26,185 bases of DNA, taken from assembly GCA_050485365.1 (NCBI GenBank), contig JBJHBH010000050.1, positions 1-26,185 on the forward strand, read 5' to 3'. A model generated the notes under the pieces. That model worked only from the letters and a program-made list of their open reading frames with translations, had not been told where the DNA came from and did no database searches. The first letter of the stretch is position 1. Each line of letters opens with the position of its first letter. The DNA is from JARFUG01 sp050485365 (GTDB lineage Bacteria > Desulfobacterota > Desulfuromonadia > Desulfuromonadales > JACZKF01). Shown here piece by piece: positions 1 to 8,076 of the stretch. The position numbers and the translations under genes were made by a program.

Positions 1-1071
1 CTCGTAGATGATGCCGATCAGGATGAAAAGGGCGCCGGTGGTGATGCCGTGGTTGATCATCTGCAGGATTGCCCCCTTGATGCCGTGGGAGTTGAGCAGG
101 AAGATCCCCAGCGTCACGAACCCCATGTGCCCGACGCTCGAATAGGCGATGAGCTTCTTGATGTCGCTCTGCCCCAGGGCGAGATAGCCGCCGACGATGA
201 TGGAGACGAGGGAGAGGGCGAGCAGCCACGGGACCGCCTCGAGGGTCGCCGCCGGAGCGATGGGCAGGCAAAAGCGCAGGAATCCGTACCCGCCCATCTT
301 CAGCATGACGCTGGCGAGGATGACGCTGCCTGCGGTGGGCGCCTCGACGTGGGCGGCGGGGAGCCAGGTGTGCAGCGGGAACATCGGGACCTTGACGGCG
401 AAGGCGAGGGTGCAGCCGATGAAGATCCACACCTGGAAGGCGAAGGCGTAGGGGTGGTCCATGAGGGCGGGGAGGAAGAAGGTCCCCGTCTGCACGTATA
501 GAGCGATGATGGAAGCGAGGAAGAAGATGCTCCCCGCGAAGGTGTAGATGAAATACTTGATCGAGGCGTAGTCTTTGCGCGGCCCTCCCCACACGGCGAT
601 GAGCAGGTACATGGGGATGAGCATCGCCTCCCAGAAGAGGAAGAAGAGCAGGGTGTTGAGGCTGACGAAGACGCCGATCATCGCCGCCTCGATGAACAGA
701 AGGACGAAGATGAACTCGCGCATCCGCTCTTTGATGTAGCTCCAGGAGCACAGCACGCACAGCGGCATCACGAAGGTCGTCAGCAGCACGAGCAGGACGC
801 TGATGCCGTCGACCCCCACGACGTAGTCGAGGCCCAGATCGGGGAACCAGCTGCGAAGCTCGACGAACTGATAGCGCGCCGTCGCCGAATCGAACCGGGT
901 ATACAGCGGGAGCGAGGCGGCCATCGTCGCCAGCGTCACAGCGAGCCCCCACCACTTGAGTGCCGTATCGTTCTTCAGCAATAGAGCGATGATGGCCCCG
1001 ACGGCGGGGATGAGCATGATGACCGAAAGAATCGGATAGCTCAGGTCATTGAAGATCAGATACTGTTCCAC
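1..1071 (-). CDS. nuoM: NADH-quinone oxidoreductase subunit M (NuoM), 3' end cut by window edge
   Basis: The first 357 codons of an antiporter-like proton-pumping subunit of complex I are present; the remaining C-terminal part (full NuoM is about 500 residues) lies beyond base 1. Translation from the GTG at 1071 gives a highly hydrophobic protein. It carries the family's TM5 glutamate in FLFWEAM (Glu148) and the TM7 lysine in FAVKVPMFPLHTWLP (Lys227), both used for proton translocation. HVEAPTAGSVILA and INHGITTGALFILIG are typical NuoM stretches. The GTG is preferred because AGGGG lies a few bases upstream and the N-terminus matches the family start. It is the last gene visible in the nuo operon, 79 bases after the preceding antiporter-like gene. 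NuoN would be expected next, outside the window. Assignment is firm. Confidence 0.95.
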   Translation of the reverse strand, partial: MEQYLIFNDLSYPILSVIMLIPAVGAIIALLLKNDTALKWWGLAVTLATMAASLPLYTRFDSATARYQFVELRSWFPDLGLDYVVGVDGISVLLVLLTTFVMPLCVLCSWSYIKERMREFIFVLLFIEAAMIGVFVSLNTLLFFLFWEAMLIPMYLLIAVWGGPRKDYASIKYFIYTFAGSIFFLASIIALYVQTGTFFLPALMDHPYAFAFQVWIFIGCTLAFAVKVPMFPLHTWLPAAHVEAPTAGSVILASVMLKMGGYGFLRFCLPIAPAATLEAVPWLLALSLVSIIVGGYLALGQSDIKKLIAYSSVGHMGFVTLGIFLLNSHGIKGAILQMINHGITTGALFILIGIIYE

Positions 1072-1150
1072 AAAATTCCCCTAGATCCTTGTTGCGGATT
1101 AAAGGCGGAGGTTTTCCTTCAGCCTAAACTCCTTCAGCCTACCGACCTTC
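1072..1150 (-). other. 79-base spacer between antiporter-like subunit 2 and nuoM, with a short direct repeat
   Basis: This is one of only two gaps of more than 60 bases inside the otherwise overlapping nuo operon. It contains the ten-base unit CCTTCAGCCT twice, five bases apart (about 1117-1141, plus-strand reading), and the nuoM ribosome binding site at its left end. No terminator with a T-run is visible, so read-through into nuoM is expected. Confidence 0.4.
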
Positions 1151-2914
1151 TTACAGCAGCGCCGCCACCAACACTACGATCAGCAGCGCCGCCACGGCCC
1201 CTCCGATGTAGTGCTGAATCCTGCCGGTCTGCAGCTTGCGCAGCCGGTCGCCGCCATGCACGACCTGTTTCGCCGAGCCGTCGAGGGCCCAGTCGATCCC
1301 TTCGCGGTCGAACCACGAGAAGGCACGCGCCGCCGCCATGGTGGAGCGCAGCCCCACCGTCTTGTACACGTTGCTCACCCACTCGTTGGTGCGGTTGATC
1401 GGCCCTTCGGCGAAGCGCATGAAACCGCCGGCCCCCCGGCGATAGAACCAATCGATGTCGAGGTTGGCGACCGAGTGCGGCTTCATGTATTTGACCATCA
1501 GGTAAAAACCGAGACCGGTGAATCCGAAGAGCTGGAACGTCTCCGAGAGATGGTAGGCGGTGTACGGCTCGTAGGCGACCGCGTAGGGGAGCATGTTGTA
1601 GAGGGCGTCGGGGTAGAAGCCGAGGAAGATGCAGATGAAGGCGGCGATCCCCATGCCGAGCTGCATGTTCCAGGGTGCTTCCTTGGCCCTCACCCCCGAG
1701 TCCTTGCCGAACCAGATGAAGTAGGGGAGCTTGATCCCCACCGAGAGGAACGTCCCGACGGCCGCCAGGAGGAGCATGACGAGGATGATCGTCATGTGAG
1801 CGTCTCCCGCGGCCTGGACGATCATCGACTTGCTGATGAAGCCGCTCGTCAGGGGGAAGCCGGAGATGGCGATCCCCCCGATGACGGTGAAGACCATCGT
1901 CCACGGCATGGTGCGGTAGAGCCCGCCGAGCTCGCTCAGCTTCGATTTGCCGGTCATCTCCAAAACGGCGCCCGCCCCCATGAAGAGGAGCGCCTTGTAG
2001 AAGATGTGGGCGTAGGCGTGGGCGGCGGCGCCGTTGAGGGCCATCGCCGTGCCGATGCCGACGGCGCAAACCATGTAGCCGACCTGACTGACGACATGAT
2101 AGGCGAGGATGCGTCGGGCGTCGTTTTCGATGGTGGCGTAGGCGACGCCGTAAAGGGCCATGCACGCCCCCAGGATCGCGAGGATCTCGAAGCCGGGGAA
2201 GGCGCGGGCCAGCACATAGACGGCCGTCTTGGTGGTGAAGGCGCACATGAAGACGGCGCCCGTCACCGTCGCCTCGGGGTAGGCGTCGGGGAGCCAGGCG
2301 TGGATCGGCGGCACGGCGGCGTTAAGCAAAAAGCCGATCATGATGAGGTACTCGGCCCAGCCGGCCCCTTCCTGCGTGAAGACGCCGAAGGAGAGGTCGT
2401 GCCCCGTCTGGTAGAGGAGGAAGATCCCCGCGAGCAGAACGAGGCCGCCCGCGGTATGGACGAGCAGATAGCGGTAGCCCGCCTCGATGGAGCGCTTCTT
2501 CTTTCGGTACCAGATGAGGAAGGTCGAGGCGAAGGCCATCAGCTCCCAGAAGATGAAGAGCGTCAGGTAGTCCCCCGCCAGCGTCACGCCCAAAGAGCCC
2601 GCCACGTAGAGGAAGGCGGCGATGTGCTGCCCCGTCTCCTTGACCCGCAGCCCGTAGATGCACCCCACCAGCGCCATGAGGGTGAAGACGTGCAAAAAGA
2701 CGAAGGTCAGACTGTCGACGCGCCCGAAGACGAGGTCGAAGCCGAGATAGTGGACGTGCCCGAAACTCTCGGGGAGGTGGTAGATCTGGATGAAGGCGGC
2801 CAGCGGAATCGCGATCAGCCAGATCTTGTGCAGCCGCAGGCGCCCCATGAAGAGGAGCAGCGCCGCCCCGAGCAAAAAGAAGGTTGCCGGATGGACGAAG
2901 ATGCTACCGGTCAT
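1151..2914 (-). CDS. Antiporter-like complex I subunit, MrpD-like core with NuoL-like C-terminus
   Basis: A 587-residue integral membrane protein of the NuoL/M/N-MrpA/D (proton-conducting) family. The core (about residues 60-430) holds the TM5 glutamate in FIFWELM (Glu124), YPEATVTGAVF, FTTKTAVYVLARAFPG (Lys229) and HIFYKALLF (Lys307). The last 110 residues have the NuoL-like layout: a polar stretch, LRKLQTGRIQHY, then a final helix. At the TM7 position where NuoL, NuoM and MrpD carry a pumping lysine (nine residues before the conserved Trp), it has Asn198. The ATG at 2914 follows a strong AAGGAGGAAG site and overlaps the preceding small gene by 11 bases, implying coupling. It probably replaces NuoL at the distal end of the arm; many databases would call it monovalent cation/H+ antiporter subunit D. 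Which slot it occupies is inferred. Confidence 0.85.
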   Translation of the reverse strand: MTGSIFVHPATFFLLGAALLLFMGRLRLHKIWLIAIPLAAFIQIYHLPESFGHVHYLGFDLVFGRVDSLTFVFLHVFTLMALVGCIYGLRVKETGQHIAAFLYVAGSLGVTLAGDYLTLFIFWELMAFASTFLIWYRKKKRSIEAGYRYLLVHTAGGLVLLAGIFLLYQTGHDLSFGVFTQEGAGWAEYLIMIGFLLNAAVPPIHAWLPDAYPEATVTGAVFMCAFTTKTAVYVLARAFPGFEILAILGACMALYGVAYATIENDARRILAYHVVSQVGYMVCAVGIGTAMALNGAAAHAYAHIFYKALLFMGAGAVLEMTGKSKLSELGGLYRTMPWTMVFTVIGGIAISGFPLTSGFISKSMIVQAAGDAHMTIILVMLLLAAVGTFLSVGIKLPYFIWFGKDSGVRAKEAPWNMQLGMGIAAFICIFLGFYPDALYNMLPYAVAYEPYTAYHLSETFQLFGFTGLGFYLMVKYMKPHSVANLDIDWFYRRGAGGFMRFAEGPINRTNEWVSNVYKTVGLRSTMAAARAFSWFDREGIDWALDGSAKQVVHGGDRLRKLQTGRIQHYIGGAVAALLIVVLVAALL

Positions 2915-3152
2915 AGTAATCTTCCTCCTTCTGCAGCCAGACGTGGCTGAGCCCCTTGAAGACGACGATCAGGGCGAGGCAGCCGAAGAGGCCGAAGATC
3001 GACCAGAACCCGATGATCTCGTCGCCGAAGAAGTGAGGCTCGGGACGCTCGATGAGAAAGTCGAAGACGACGGCGAAGACCAGAAAGGCGAAGAAAAATC
3101 CTTTGAGGACCGTCGTTCGTTCACGCAGCCACTCGATCAGTTGCGCCATCAT
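2904..3152 (-). CDS. Small two-helix membrane protein of the nuo cluster, function unknown
   Basis: An 82-residue protein I do not recognise as a canonical Nuo or Mrp subunit. It has a short charged N-terminus (LIEWLRERTTVLKG), a first hydrophobic helix at about residues 18-33 (FFFAFLVFAVVFDFLI), a polar PEPHFFGDE loop, a second helix at about 46-66, and an acidic C-terminus. Its ATG overlaps the stop of the upstream antiporter gene as ATGA, and its own end overlaps the next gene by 11 bases and contains that gene's ribosome binding site. It is thus translated in lockstep with two proton-channel subunits and is very likely an accessory or structural subunit of the same complex. The coding call rests on this overlap architecture and on two well-formed helices. 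Its role is unknown. Confidence 0.8.
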   Translation of the reverse strand: MMAQLIEWLRERTTVLKGFFFAFLVFAVVFDFLIERPEPHFFGDEIIGFWSIFGLFGCLALIVVFKGLSHVWLQKEEDYYDR

Positions 3153-4639
3153 AAACCCACCATCACGGCAATCGTATTGAGGAAAAGGTCAGGGTAGACT
3201 CCGATCAGCACCGAAATCAAAGCGGTGATGAAGAGGGGGACCACCATCAGAAGGACCAGGGGACGGCGCTCCAGGCTCCCCGTCGCCGCGGCGTCGGCCG
3301 CAAGGGGGCGGCCGAAGAAGGCCTTGTGGAAGATCGGCACGAAGTACCCGGCGTTGAGCAGGGAGCTGATCAGCAGCACCCCAAGCAGGATCATGTTGTT
3401 GATGTCCATCGCCCCGAGGGCGAGATACCATTTGGTCACGAAGCCACTCACCGGCGGGGCGCCGATCATGCTGAGCGACGCCAGCCCGAAGGCGATCATC
3501 GTTACCGGCATGCGCCAGCCAAGACCGCCGAGCTCCGAGATGTCCTTTTTCCCCGAGGCGACGAAGATGGCGCCGGCGGCGAAAAAGAGGGTGATCTTGG
3601 CGAAGGCGTGATTGGCGATGTGCAGCAGACCGCCGGTCACCGCGTGGGGGGTCAGCATCGCCACGCCGAGGACGATATAGGAGAGCTGGCTCACCGTCGA
3701 GTAGGCGAGGCGCGCCTTGAGGTTTGTTTTGGTCAGGGCGATCACCGAGGCCGCCACGATGGTGAAGGAGACGAGATATGCGGTGAAGAGCCCGAGCCCC
3801 GTCGCCGAGAGGAGGTCGACGCCGAAGACCGAGAGCATGACGCGGCAGATGGAAAAGACGCCGACCTTCACCACGACGACGGCGTGCAGCAGGGCGCTGA
3901 CGGGCGTCGGGGCGACCATGGCGTCGGGGAGCCAGTTGTGCAGCGGCATGATGCCGGCCTTGGCGAAGCCGAAGAGGCACAGCAAATAGGCGATGCCGGC
4001 CAGGAGGCGGTCCGCATCGGCGGGGAAGATGCCGGCCGAGATCCCGGCGCCGAAGTCGAGAGTCCCTGCCAGGACATAGACCAGGGCCATCGCCGGGAGG
4101 AGAAACGCCTTGGAGGTGAACATCAGGTAGATGAGGTACTTGCGGGCGCCGTCGTACCCTTCCTCGTCCTGGTGGTGCATGACGAGCGGATAGGTGAAGA
4201 TCGAGACGATCTCGTAGAAGAGGTAGAGAGTAAAGAGGCTGCCGGAGAAGGCGGCCCCCATCGCCGCGCCGACCGACACCGCGTAGCAGATGTAGAAACG
4301 GGTCTGGGCGTGCTCGTTGAGCCCGCGCATGTAGCCGATGCAGTAGATCGAGGCGAGAATCCACAAGAACGAGGCGGTCCCCGCGAACAGCAGCCCAAGA
4401 GCGTCGAGGACGAAGGAGACGCTGATCCCCGGATAGAGGGTGACCAGCGTGAAGGCGTAGACCTCTCCGCGCAGGACGCCGGGCGCCAGGGCCATGACCG
4501 AGGAGAAGGTGAGGACCGCGCCGAGGGTGGAGAACGACTCGCGCAGGTTCGGCTTGCTCCCCGAGACCATCACCAGCAGGGCCGTCACCATGGGGATGAG
4601 CGTGGCGAGAAGGATTTTGGCGTTAACGAGAGATTCCAT
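3149..4639 (-). CDS. MrpD/NuoM-type antiporter-like subunit
   Basis: A 496-residue polytopic membrane protein of the proton-conducting antiporter family. Visible landmarks are the TM5 glutamate in LFYEIVSIFTYPLV (Glu143), the TM7 lysine in FGFAKAGIMPLHNWLPDAM (Lys227), PTPVSALLHAVVVVKVGV (Lys258), and IGAPPVSGFVTKW. The proton-path residues are therefore intact. Its length equals that of MrpD and NuoM (about 490-510), and it lacks the NuoL C-terminal extension. The ATG at 4639 has only a weak GGA site upstream and follows nuoK after 63 bases; its stop is fused to the next start as ATGA. In Mrp systems this family exchanges Na+ or H+. Within a nuo operon it more likely acts as a complex I channel subunit. 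The exact name (MrpD versus second NuoM) cannot be settled without phylogeny. Confidence 0.87.
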   Translation of the reverse strand: MESLVNAKILLATLIPMVTALLVMVSGSKPNLRESFSTLGAVLTFSSVMALAPGVLRGEVYAFTLVTLYPGISVSFVLDALGLLFAGTASFLWILASIYCIGYMRGLNEHAQTRFYICYAVSVGAAMGAAFSGSLFTLYLFYEIVSIFTYPLVMHHQDEEGYDGARKYLIYLMFTSKAFLLPAMALVYVLAGTLDFGAGISAGIFPADADRLLAGIAYLLCLFGFAKAGIMPLHNWLPDAMVAPTPVSALLHAVVVVKVGVFSICRVMLSVFGVDLLSATGLGLFTAYLVSFTIVAASVIALTKTNLKARLAYSTVSQLSYIVLGVAMLTPHAVTGGLLHIANHAFAKITLFFAAGAIFVASGKKDISELGGLGWRMPVTMIAFGLASLSMIGAPPVSGFVTKWYLALGAMDINNMILLGVLLISSLLNAGYFVPIFHKAFFGRPLAADAAATGSLERRPLVLLMVVPLFITALISVLIGVYPDLFLNTIAVMVGL

Positions 4640-4702
4640 GGTTTTCGTCCATTAGGTTTCCCAAAAGCCCTATACGTCGCATCGGACCTGTAGGGGAGAT
4701 TC
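4640..4702 (-). repeat. 63-base spacer with short imperfect inverted repeat, possible repeat-element remnant
   Basis: This is the gap between nuoK and the first antiporter-like gene. It contains CCCTATA and TGTAGGG (about 4668-4674 and 4689-4695), able to pair with one wobble. The right arm continues as TGTAGGGGAGATTCTT, closely resembling the end of the palindromic element at 11997-12072. It may be a decayed copy or chance. Confidence 0.3.
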
Positions 4703-5020
4703 TTACCCGCGCAAATCTCTGACCGCCTCGGGATCGATGGTGTCGTAGCGGCGAAGAACGGCGATGATGAGACTGATGACGATGGCCGCCTCGGCGGCGG
4801 CGAGCCCCATGATGAAGAGGGTGAACGCCTGGCCGACGGCCGGATCGGGCGCCGTAAATCGGTTGAAGGCCATGAAGTTGACCCCGGCGCCGGCCAGGAT
4901 CAGCTCGACGCAGATCAGCATCCCGATGAGCGAACGGTGGCGGATCATGCCGAAGAGGCCGATGACCAGGAGAAAGGCGCCGATGACGAGGTAGGTTGTG
5001 AGGTTGTCGCTCGGCATCAT
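4703..5020 (-). CDS. nuoK: NADH-quinone oxidoreductase subunit K
   Basis: A 105-residue membrane subunit of complex I with three hydrophobic helices (about 8-27, 30-50, 64-88). The two membrane glutamates needed for proton translocation in this family are present: Glu39 in LICVELILAGAGVNF and Glu77 in AAAEAAIVISL. The length matches NuoK (about 100). The ATG at 5020 overlaps the nuoJ stop as ATGA; a second ATG follows directly, so the start could be one codon later. AGGAG lies about 11 bases upstream. It sits beside NuoJ and NuoH in the membrane arm and connects the quinone module to the antiporter-like subunits. Confidence 0.95.
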   Translation of the reverse strand: MMPSDNLTTYLVIGAFLLVIGLFGMIRHRSLIGMLICVELILAGAGVNFMAFNRFTAPDPAVGQAFTLFIMGLAAAEAAIVISLIIAVLRRYDTIDPEAVRDLRG

Positions 5021-5541
5021 GACGGATTTCTCTCCTGCGGGCTGCGCGCGATGATGATCGCTCCGATGATGGCGATGAGAAGGACGACCGAAATCAGCTC
5101 GAAAGCGAGCATGTAGCGGTGGAGAAAGCTCATTCCGAGATGCTGCATCGAGAAATCGCCGACGCGCTCGGCGGCGGCGACCCACTGGGTGCGCACCACC
5201 GTGGCGGTCAGAAGGACGAATCCGGTCCCGCAGGTGGCGACGGCGAGCAGCAGGTTGTTGCTGGTCAGGCGCAGCTGGCTTGCCTGGCTGGGCGTCTGCC
5301 CGACCATGATGCCGAAGACGAGCATGACGCAGACCGCGCCTACGTAGATCAGAACCTGCATCAGGGCCATGAACGGCGAGCCGAGATGAAAGTAGATCCC
5401 GGCGACGCCGACCAGGGCGACGGCCAGCCCGAGGACGGCGTGCATCAGAATCCGCGCCTGCACCGTGAGGAGGCTGCCGAAGAGGATCAGGACGATGAAG
5501 CCGAAAAAGATGGCTTCGGCAAGATACCGGTAGACGATCAT
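5017..5541 (-). CDS. nuoJ: NADH-quinone oxidoreductase subunit J
   Basis: A 174-residue membrane subunit with five hydrophobic segments. The family-typical stretch runs from HAVLGLAVALVGVAGIYFHL through FMALMQVLIYVGAVCVMLVFGIM (residues about 33-78) and contains the TM3 region that forms the pi-bulge switch in complex I. The short C-terminal helix ends IIIARSPQERNPS. The ATG at 5541 overlaps the nuoI stop as ATGA and is preceded by a strong GGAGGAAGG site, which sets the start; a longer in-frame opening exists upstream but runs inside nuoI. Order and overlap with nuoI and nuoK are those of ordinary nuo operons. Confidence 0.95.
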   Translation of the reverse strand: MIVYRYLAEAIFFGFIVLILFGSLLTVQARILMHAVLGLAVALVGVAGIYFHLGSPFMALMQVLIYVGAVCVMLVFGIMVGQTPSQASQLRLTSNNLLLAVATCGTGFVLLTATVVRTQWVAAAERVGDFSMQHLGMSFLHRYMLAFELISVVLLIAIIGAIIIARSPQERNPS

Positions 5542-5978
5542 TTGCCTTCCTCCACCATCCGCAGAAGGTCGTAATGGAAGTCCTCCCTGCGAAAGCCGAC
5601 GGCGCGGTATTCCTGTGAGAAATCGAGGGCGTCCGTCGGACAGATCTCCACGCATGTGCCGCACAGGCTGCACTTGGTGAAGTCGAGCTTGTAGTCGGTC
5701 AGCATCAGCCCCTTGACCCCTTCGCGCTTCTCGCCCCCCAGGGCGATGCAGTTCGAGGGGCACTCGCGCTGGCACATGCCGCAGGTGATGCAGCGGTGCT
5801 TGCCCGTCTCCTCGTCGCGCACCAGATAGGTGTGGCCGCGGTAGTTGGGGGTGATGGGGAGGGTCTCACGGGGGTACTGCACCGTGACGACGGGGCGGAA
5901 AAACTCGCGCAGGGTGATCACCATCCCGACGAGAAGGCTCTTGCCTCCGGTGAACAGGACCGCAAAATACTCTTTCAT
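5538..5978 (-). CDS. nuoI: NADH-quinone oxidoreductase subunit I, 2[4Fe-4S] ferredoxin-like
   Basis: A 146-residue iron-sulfur subunit of the quinone-reducing module. Two complete CxxCxxCxxxCP motifs are visible, CITCGMCQRECP (Cys63, 66, 69, 73) and CSLCGTCVEICP (Cys103, 106, 109, 113). They would ligate clusters N6a and N6b, carrying electrons to the N2 cluster of NuoB. The N-terminal 30 residues form an amphipathic membrane anchor, as in other NuoI proteins, and the length is near the family norm (about 150-180). The ATG at 5978 overlaps the nuoH stop as ATGA. Because nuoEFG are missing from this locus, NuoI is the outermost iron-sulfur protein encoded here and a plausible docking point for a non-NADH donor such as ferredoxin; that is inference. 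Confidence 0.95.
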   Translation of the reverse strand: MKEYFAVLFTGGKSLLVGMVITLREFFRPVVTVQYPRETLPITPNYRGHTYLVRDEETGKHRCITCGMCQRECPSNCIALGGEKREGVKGLMLTDYKLDFTKCSLCGTCVEICPTDALDFSQEYRAVGFRREDFHYDLLRMVEEGK

Positions 5979-6955
5979 AGCTTCACCACCACGGCCGTCA
6001 CCAGCAGGTGGACCAGGGAGAAGGGGACGAGGTATTTCCAGCAAAAATTCATCAGCTGATCGAAGCGCACCCGCGGAAAGGTCCAGCGGATCCAGATCAT
6101 GACGATGAGCAGGGCGTAGACCTTCACGAAGAACCAGATCGCCGCGGTGTATTCGTAAAAGGGGAGGGGTGGACCGTGCCAGCCGCCGAGAAAGAGGATG
6201 ACGGTGAGCGAGCAGGCGATGAACATGTAGGTGTATTCAGCCATGAAGAAGAGGCTGAACCCCATCCCGCTGTACTCGGTCATGAAGCCGGCGGTCAGCT
6301 CGCTCTCGGCCTCGGGCAGGTCGAAGGGGGCGCGGTTCGTCTCGGCGATGGTGGCGATGAAAAAGACGATGAAGGCGACCGGCATCAAAAAGATGAACCA
6401 GATGCCCTGCTGCGCCTCGACGATCCCCTGCAGGCTGAAGGTGTTGGTCACCATGATGACCGACAGCAGCGTCAAGAGCATCGGGATCTCGTAGGCGACG
6501 TTCTGGGCCACCGAGCGCATGGCGCCGAGAAGGGCATATTTGTTGTTGGAACCCCATCCGGCGATGAGGATGGCCAGAACGTTGATCGCCACGATGGCCA
6601 GGATGAAGAGGAGGCCGACGTCGAAGTCGCGCCCCTGCAGCTTGGGGCTGAAGGGGATGACCAGAAGCGGGAGCGCTACCGGCGCAAACGAGACGATGGG
6701 GGCGATCCGGTAGAGGACCTTGTCGGCCTGCGCCGGGATGACGAGCTGCTTGCCGACGAGCTTGACGCCGTCGACGGCCAGTTGCAGCAACCCCTGCCAC
6801 CCGACCTCCATCGGGCCGGGGCGTCGCTGGAAGCGGCCGGCGAGCTTGCGCTCCAGATACCCCATGACGACGGCGTTGCCGAAGACGATGACGAGGGCGC
6901 ACCCCACCGCGAAGACGATGCGCAAAATTTCGGGAAGGAAGAAGGAATCGGTCAT
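5975..6955 (-). CDS. nuoH: NADH-quinone oxidoreductase subunit H
   Basis: A 326-residue polytopic membrane subunit that shapes the quinone chamber and links the peripheral to the membrane arm. Family landmarks include YLERKLAGRFQRRPGPMEVGWQGLLQLAVDGVKL (cytoplasmic loop 1, residues about 32-66) and the acidic AETNRAPFDLPEAESELTAGF loop (about 210-230), which carries the conserved glutamates near the quinone path. The C-terminal WIRWTFPRVRFDQLMNFCWKYL also fits. The ATG at 6955 is preceded by AGGTGA eight bases upstream, and 8 bases separate it from the nuoD stop. In a 14-gene nuo operon three genes (E, F, G) would lie in that junction; here there is room for none. Confidence 0.96.
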   Translation of the reverse strand: MTDSFFLPEILRIVFAVGCALVIVFGNAVVMGYLERKLAGRFQRRPGPMEVGWQGLLQLAVDGVKLVGKQLVIPAQADKVLYRIAPIVSFAPVALPLLVIPFSPKLQGRDFDVGLLFILAIVAINVLAILIAGWGSNNKYALLGAMRSVAQNVAYEIPMLLTLLSVIMVTNTFSLQGIVEAQQGIWFIFLMPVAFIVFFIATIAETNRAPFDLPEAESELTAGFMTEYSGMGFSLFFMAEYTYMFIACSLTVILFLGGWHGPPLPFYEYTAAIWFFVKVYALLIVMIWIRWTFPRVRFDQLMNFCWKYLVPFSLVHLLVTAVVVKL

Positions 6956-6963
6956 CGCAGCGC

Positions 6964-8076
6964 TCACCTGTCGATCTCGGGGATGACGAGATCGAGGCTC
7001 CCCATGCAGGCGCACACGTCGGAGAGGAGCATCCCCGAACAGAGCTCCCGCATGATGCTCAGGTTGGAAAAGGACGGGACGCGGATCTTAAGGCGATAGG
7101 GGACGTCGCTTCCGTCCGCCGTCATGTGGTAGACGAGCTCTCCGCGGGGCGATTCGACCGCGAAGGTCGCGTCGCCGGGCGGCAGCTTGATCTTCTTGGG
7201 CGTCTTGGCCCGGAAGGGACCCTCGGGCAGAGAGTCGAGGGCCTGCTCCAGAATGCGCAGGCTCTGCTCGATCTCGCGCACCCGCACCAGATACGAGGCC
7301 ATGCAGTCCCCTGCGCTCTCGACGGGGATCTCGAAATCGAATTGGGGATAGGCCGAGTACGGTTCGGCCCGGCGGATGTCGTAGGGGACGCCGGTGGCGC
7401 GCAGGCACGGTCCGGTGAGGCCGTAGCGCCGGGCGAGATCCGGAGTGAAGTCGCCCAGCCCCTCGATGCGCTTCTGGAAGATGATGTTGCCGGTGACGAG
7501 CTTGTCGTACATCGGCATGCGCGAGCGCTGCCATTTGATGTATTCGCGGGTGCGCTCGACGAACGTCTCGTCGATGTCGCGCACCACCCCGCCGACCCGC
7601 ATGTAGCAGTAGGTCAGGCGCGAGCCGGTGACGTCCTCGAGGATGTCGAGGATCTTCTCCCGGTCCTCGAAGGTGTACATGATGGGGGTAAAGGCGCCGA
7701 GATCGAGCACCAGCACGCCGAGCCACAGCAGGTGGCTCTGCAGACGGTTGAGCTCCGAGACGATGACGCGGATGTGCTCGGCCCGGGGGGTCGGCTCGAT
7801 GCCGGCCAGACGCTCCACCACGCCGACATAGCCGTGGTTGTAGATCAGGGCGGCGAGATAGTCGATGCGCCCCGTGTTGGGGAGAAAGCCGGGCCACGAG
7901 CGCGACTCGGCCATCTTCTCGTGCATCCGGTGACCGTAGCCGAGGACCGGCTGCGGATCCATGACGTACTCCCCCTCCATCTCGAGGATGACGCGCAGCA
8001 CGCCGTGGGTGCTGGGGTGCTGCGGCCCCATGTTCAAGACGTAGCGGTGGGTGGTGGTATCCTGCGGCGTGCTCAT
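6964..8076 (-). CDS. nuoD: NADH-quinone oxidoreductase subunit D (49 kDa subunit)
   Basis: A 370-residue hydrophilic subunit related to [NiFe] hydrogenase large subunits, forming the quinone-binding site with NuoB. Visible landmarks are GPQHPSTHG at residues 17-25, whose His lies at the quinone headgroup in this family; TGRIDYLAALIYNHGY at about 68-83; GDCMASYLVRVREIEQSLRIL; and the C-terminus SLDLVIPEIDR. The segment after the first motif reads GYGHRMHEKMAESR, somewhat unlike the usual GYLHRGIEK version, and IYNHGY replaces the common SNN motif, so it is a divergent NuoD. The ATG at 8076 overlaps the nuoC stop as ATGA behind GGAGGGGAG, ruling out the longer in-frame opening. NuoC and NuoD are separate proteins, not fused as in enterobacteria. 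Confidence 0.95.
   Translation of the reverse strand: MSTPQDTTTHRYVLNMGPQHPSTHGVLRVILEMEGEYVMDPQPVLGYGHRMHEKMAESRSWPGFLPNTGRIDYLAALIYNHGYVGVVERLAGIEPTPRAEHIRVIVSELNRLQSHLLWLGVLVLDLGAFTPIMYTFEDREKILDILEDVTGSRLTYCYMRVGGVVRDIDETFVERTREYIKWQRSRMPMYDKLVTGNIIFQKRIEGLGDFTPDLARRYGLTGPCLRATGVPYDIRRAEPYSAYPQFDFEIPVESAGDCMASYLVRVREIEQSLRILEQALDSLPEGPFRAKTPKKIKLPPGDATFAVESPRGELVYHMTADGSDVPYRLKIRVPSFSNLSIMRELCSGMLLSDVCACMGSLDLVIPEIDR

Noticed and set aside
49..501. 150-codon plus-strand frame opposite nuoM
   Set aside because: Antisense shadow of nuoM with low-complexity acidic sequence.
1211..2950. 579-codon open frame on the plus strand opposite the antiporter-like gene
   Set aside because: Same shadow effect: very rich in Glu, Asp, Gly and Arg, without a fold-like pattern, and fully antisense to a well-supported membrane protein.
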